A stretch of DNA of 64,000 nucleotides from Candidatus Binatus soli (GTDB lineage: Bacteria; Desulfobacterota; Binatia; Binatales; Binataceae), in NCBI GenBank assembly GCA_002479255.1, contig DLMJ01000049.1, positions 1 through 64,000 on the forward strand. Reading direction: 5' to 3'. Below the pieces are notes generated by a model, which worked only from the letters and a program-made list of their open reading frames with translations, was not told the origin of the DNA and searched no databases. Position numbers and translations under genes: made by a program. Below are positions 63,403 through 64,000 of the stretch, in pieces. The number at the start of each line of letters is the position of its first letter. The first letter of the stretch is position 1.

Positions 63403-63948
63403 TCACTCCTCCTGCTTCTCCGCCTTCACCATGAAGCGCTGCCATTCCTGGAGAAACCCCAGCGCCCGCATATCCGGCATCCTGTCCAGGTAAACTTCGC
63501 CCTTCAGATGGTCGGTCTCATGCTGTATCACCCGCGCGTGGAAATCAGACGCGACAATTTCTTCCATCTCCGCATCGCGCCCGAGCGCCGTCACGCGGAG
63601 CTGCTTGAATCGCGGCACCCGCCCCCGAAGATCCGGCACGCTCAGGCATCCTTCCCACTCTTCGACCAATGTCCTGTCGAGAATCGTTACCACGGGGTTG
63701 ATCAGCACCGTAAGCGGCACGTCCGGCATGTCGGGATAGCGCGGATGGTCGTGGACTTCGAGCACCGCCAGTTGAATCGGAAGATGTACCTGCGGAGCCG
63801 CGAGCCCGACGCCGTTGTACTCGTGCATCGTCTCGATCATGTCATCGATCAGCCGCTGAAACTCGCGGGTTTTGATCCGATCGGCCGGCACCGGACCGGA
63901 TACGATTCTCAGCGACGGAAATCCGAGACGGGCAACTTTCAAAATCAT
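63403..63948 (-). CDS. def: Peptide deformylase
   Basis: Removes the formyl group from nascent N-terminal Met. All three motifs: GVGLAAPQ (46-53), EGCLS and HETDH, giving one Cys and two His metal ligands plus catalytic Glu. 181 residues. Convergent with the coiled-coil gene. The rest of the window (63949-64000) shows nothing further. Confidence 0.95.
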   Translation of the reverse strand: MILKVARLGFPSLRIVSGPVPADRIKTREFQRLIDDMIETMHEYNGVGLAAPQVHLPIQLAVLEVHDHPRYPDMPDVPLTVLINPVVTILDRTLVEEWEGCLSVPDLRGRVPRFKQLRVTALGRDAEMEEIVASDFHARVIQHETDHLKGEVYLDRMPDMRALGFLQEWQRFMVKAEKQEE

Positions 63949-64000
63949 CGCGCAACCTCACTTCGCCGTGCCGCCGAGCAAAAGACACGATTGTAGCAAC

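Overview
The window is a GC-rich, densely coded bacterial chromosome segment. It carries about 60 protein genes, two tRNA genes and two decayed genes. Gene order and families (rho; rpsB-tsf-pyrH-frr-uppS-cdsA-rseP-tsaB; ilvN-ilvC-psd-pssA-leuA; leuB-asd/usg-truA; ispE-tRNA-Gln-prs-rplY) point to a Gram-negative, deltaproteobacteria-like lineage. An uncultured soil group such as Candidatus Binatota would fit, but that placement is inference from gene content and composition only.

Layout. 0-3 kb: an orphan RelE-like toxin, a type II pantothenate kinase, rarA and an HU gene with a clear intrinsic terminator. 3-25 kb: a long, mostly minus-strand housekeeping block covering branched-chain amino acid synthesis (leuA, leuB, leuC, leuD, ilvC, ilvN; no ilvB in the window), phosphatidylserine/ethanolamine synthesis (pssA, psd), translation and undecaprenol/CDP-diacylglycerol genes, rho, a GNAT gene, an RluA-type pseudouridine synthase and a MarR regulator. 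leuA has its own promoter, a Leu-rich leader peptide and a strong terminator hairpin, which together form a transcription attenuator. 25-31 kb: dinB and a haem operon made of a fused hemD-hemE, hemH and a protoporphyrinogen/coproporphyrinogen oxidase whose only well-placed start codon is ACG.

31-42 kb: an accessory region with visibly more relaxed base composition. It holds an exported methyltransferase-like protein, a chagasin-like secreted protein, a frameshifted methyltransferase pseudogene, an intact methyltransferase abutting an IS256-type transposase remnant, a flippase, a family 2 glycosyltransferase, a 1110-residue secreted glycosidase-like protein with an AT-rich signal-peptide region, a nitrilase-family hydrolase and a Met/His-rich secreted protein. 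It looks like a surface-polysaccharide or exported-protein region shaped by transfer and decay.

42-64 kb: a CoA-transferase, a minus-strand run ispE / tRNA-Gln / prs / rplY / dnaE / hflX / pgsA, then meaB, a PPP phosphatase and an 832-residue membrane-fused spermidine-synthase-like protein. A tRNA-Met follows, whose 3' end is repeated about 680 bp downstream around a small GrlR-like gene (a probable attachment-site scar). The window ends with a GldA/F/G-type ABC system plus DUF4340 protein, a small coiled-coil membrane protein and peptide deformylase.

Most notable points: the leucine attenuator with an apparently leaderless leader peptide; the MarR promoter with an operator in its spacer and no room for a 5' UTR; the ACG start of the haem oxidase gene; the HemD-HemE fusion preceded by a duplicated start region; a catalytically dead aspartate-semialdehyde dehydrogenase homologue; P-loop changes in Rho; and the tRNA-Met mini-island.
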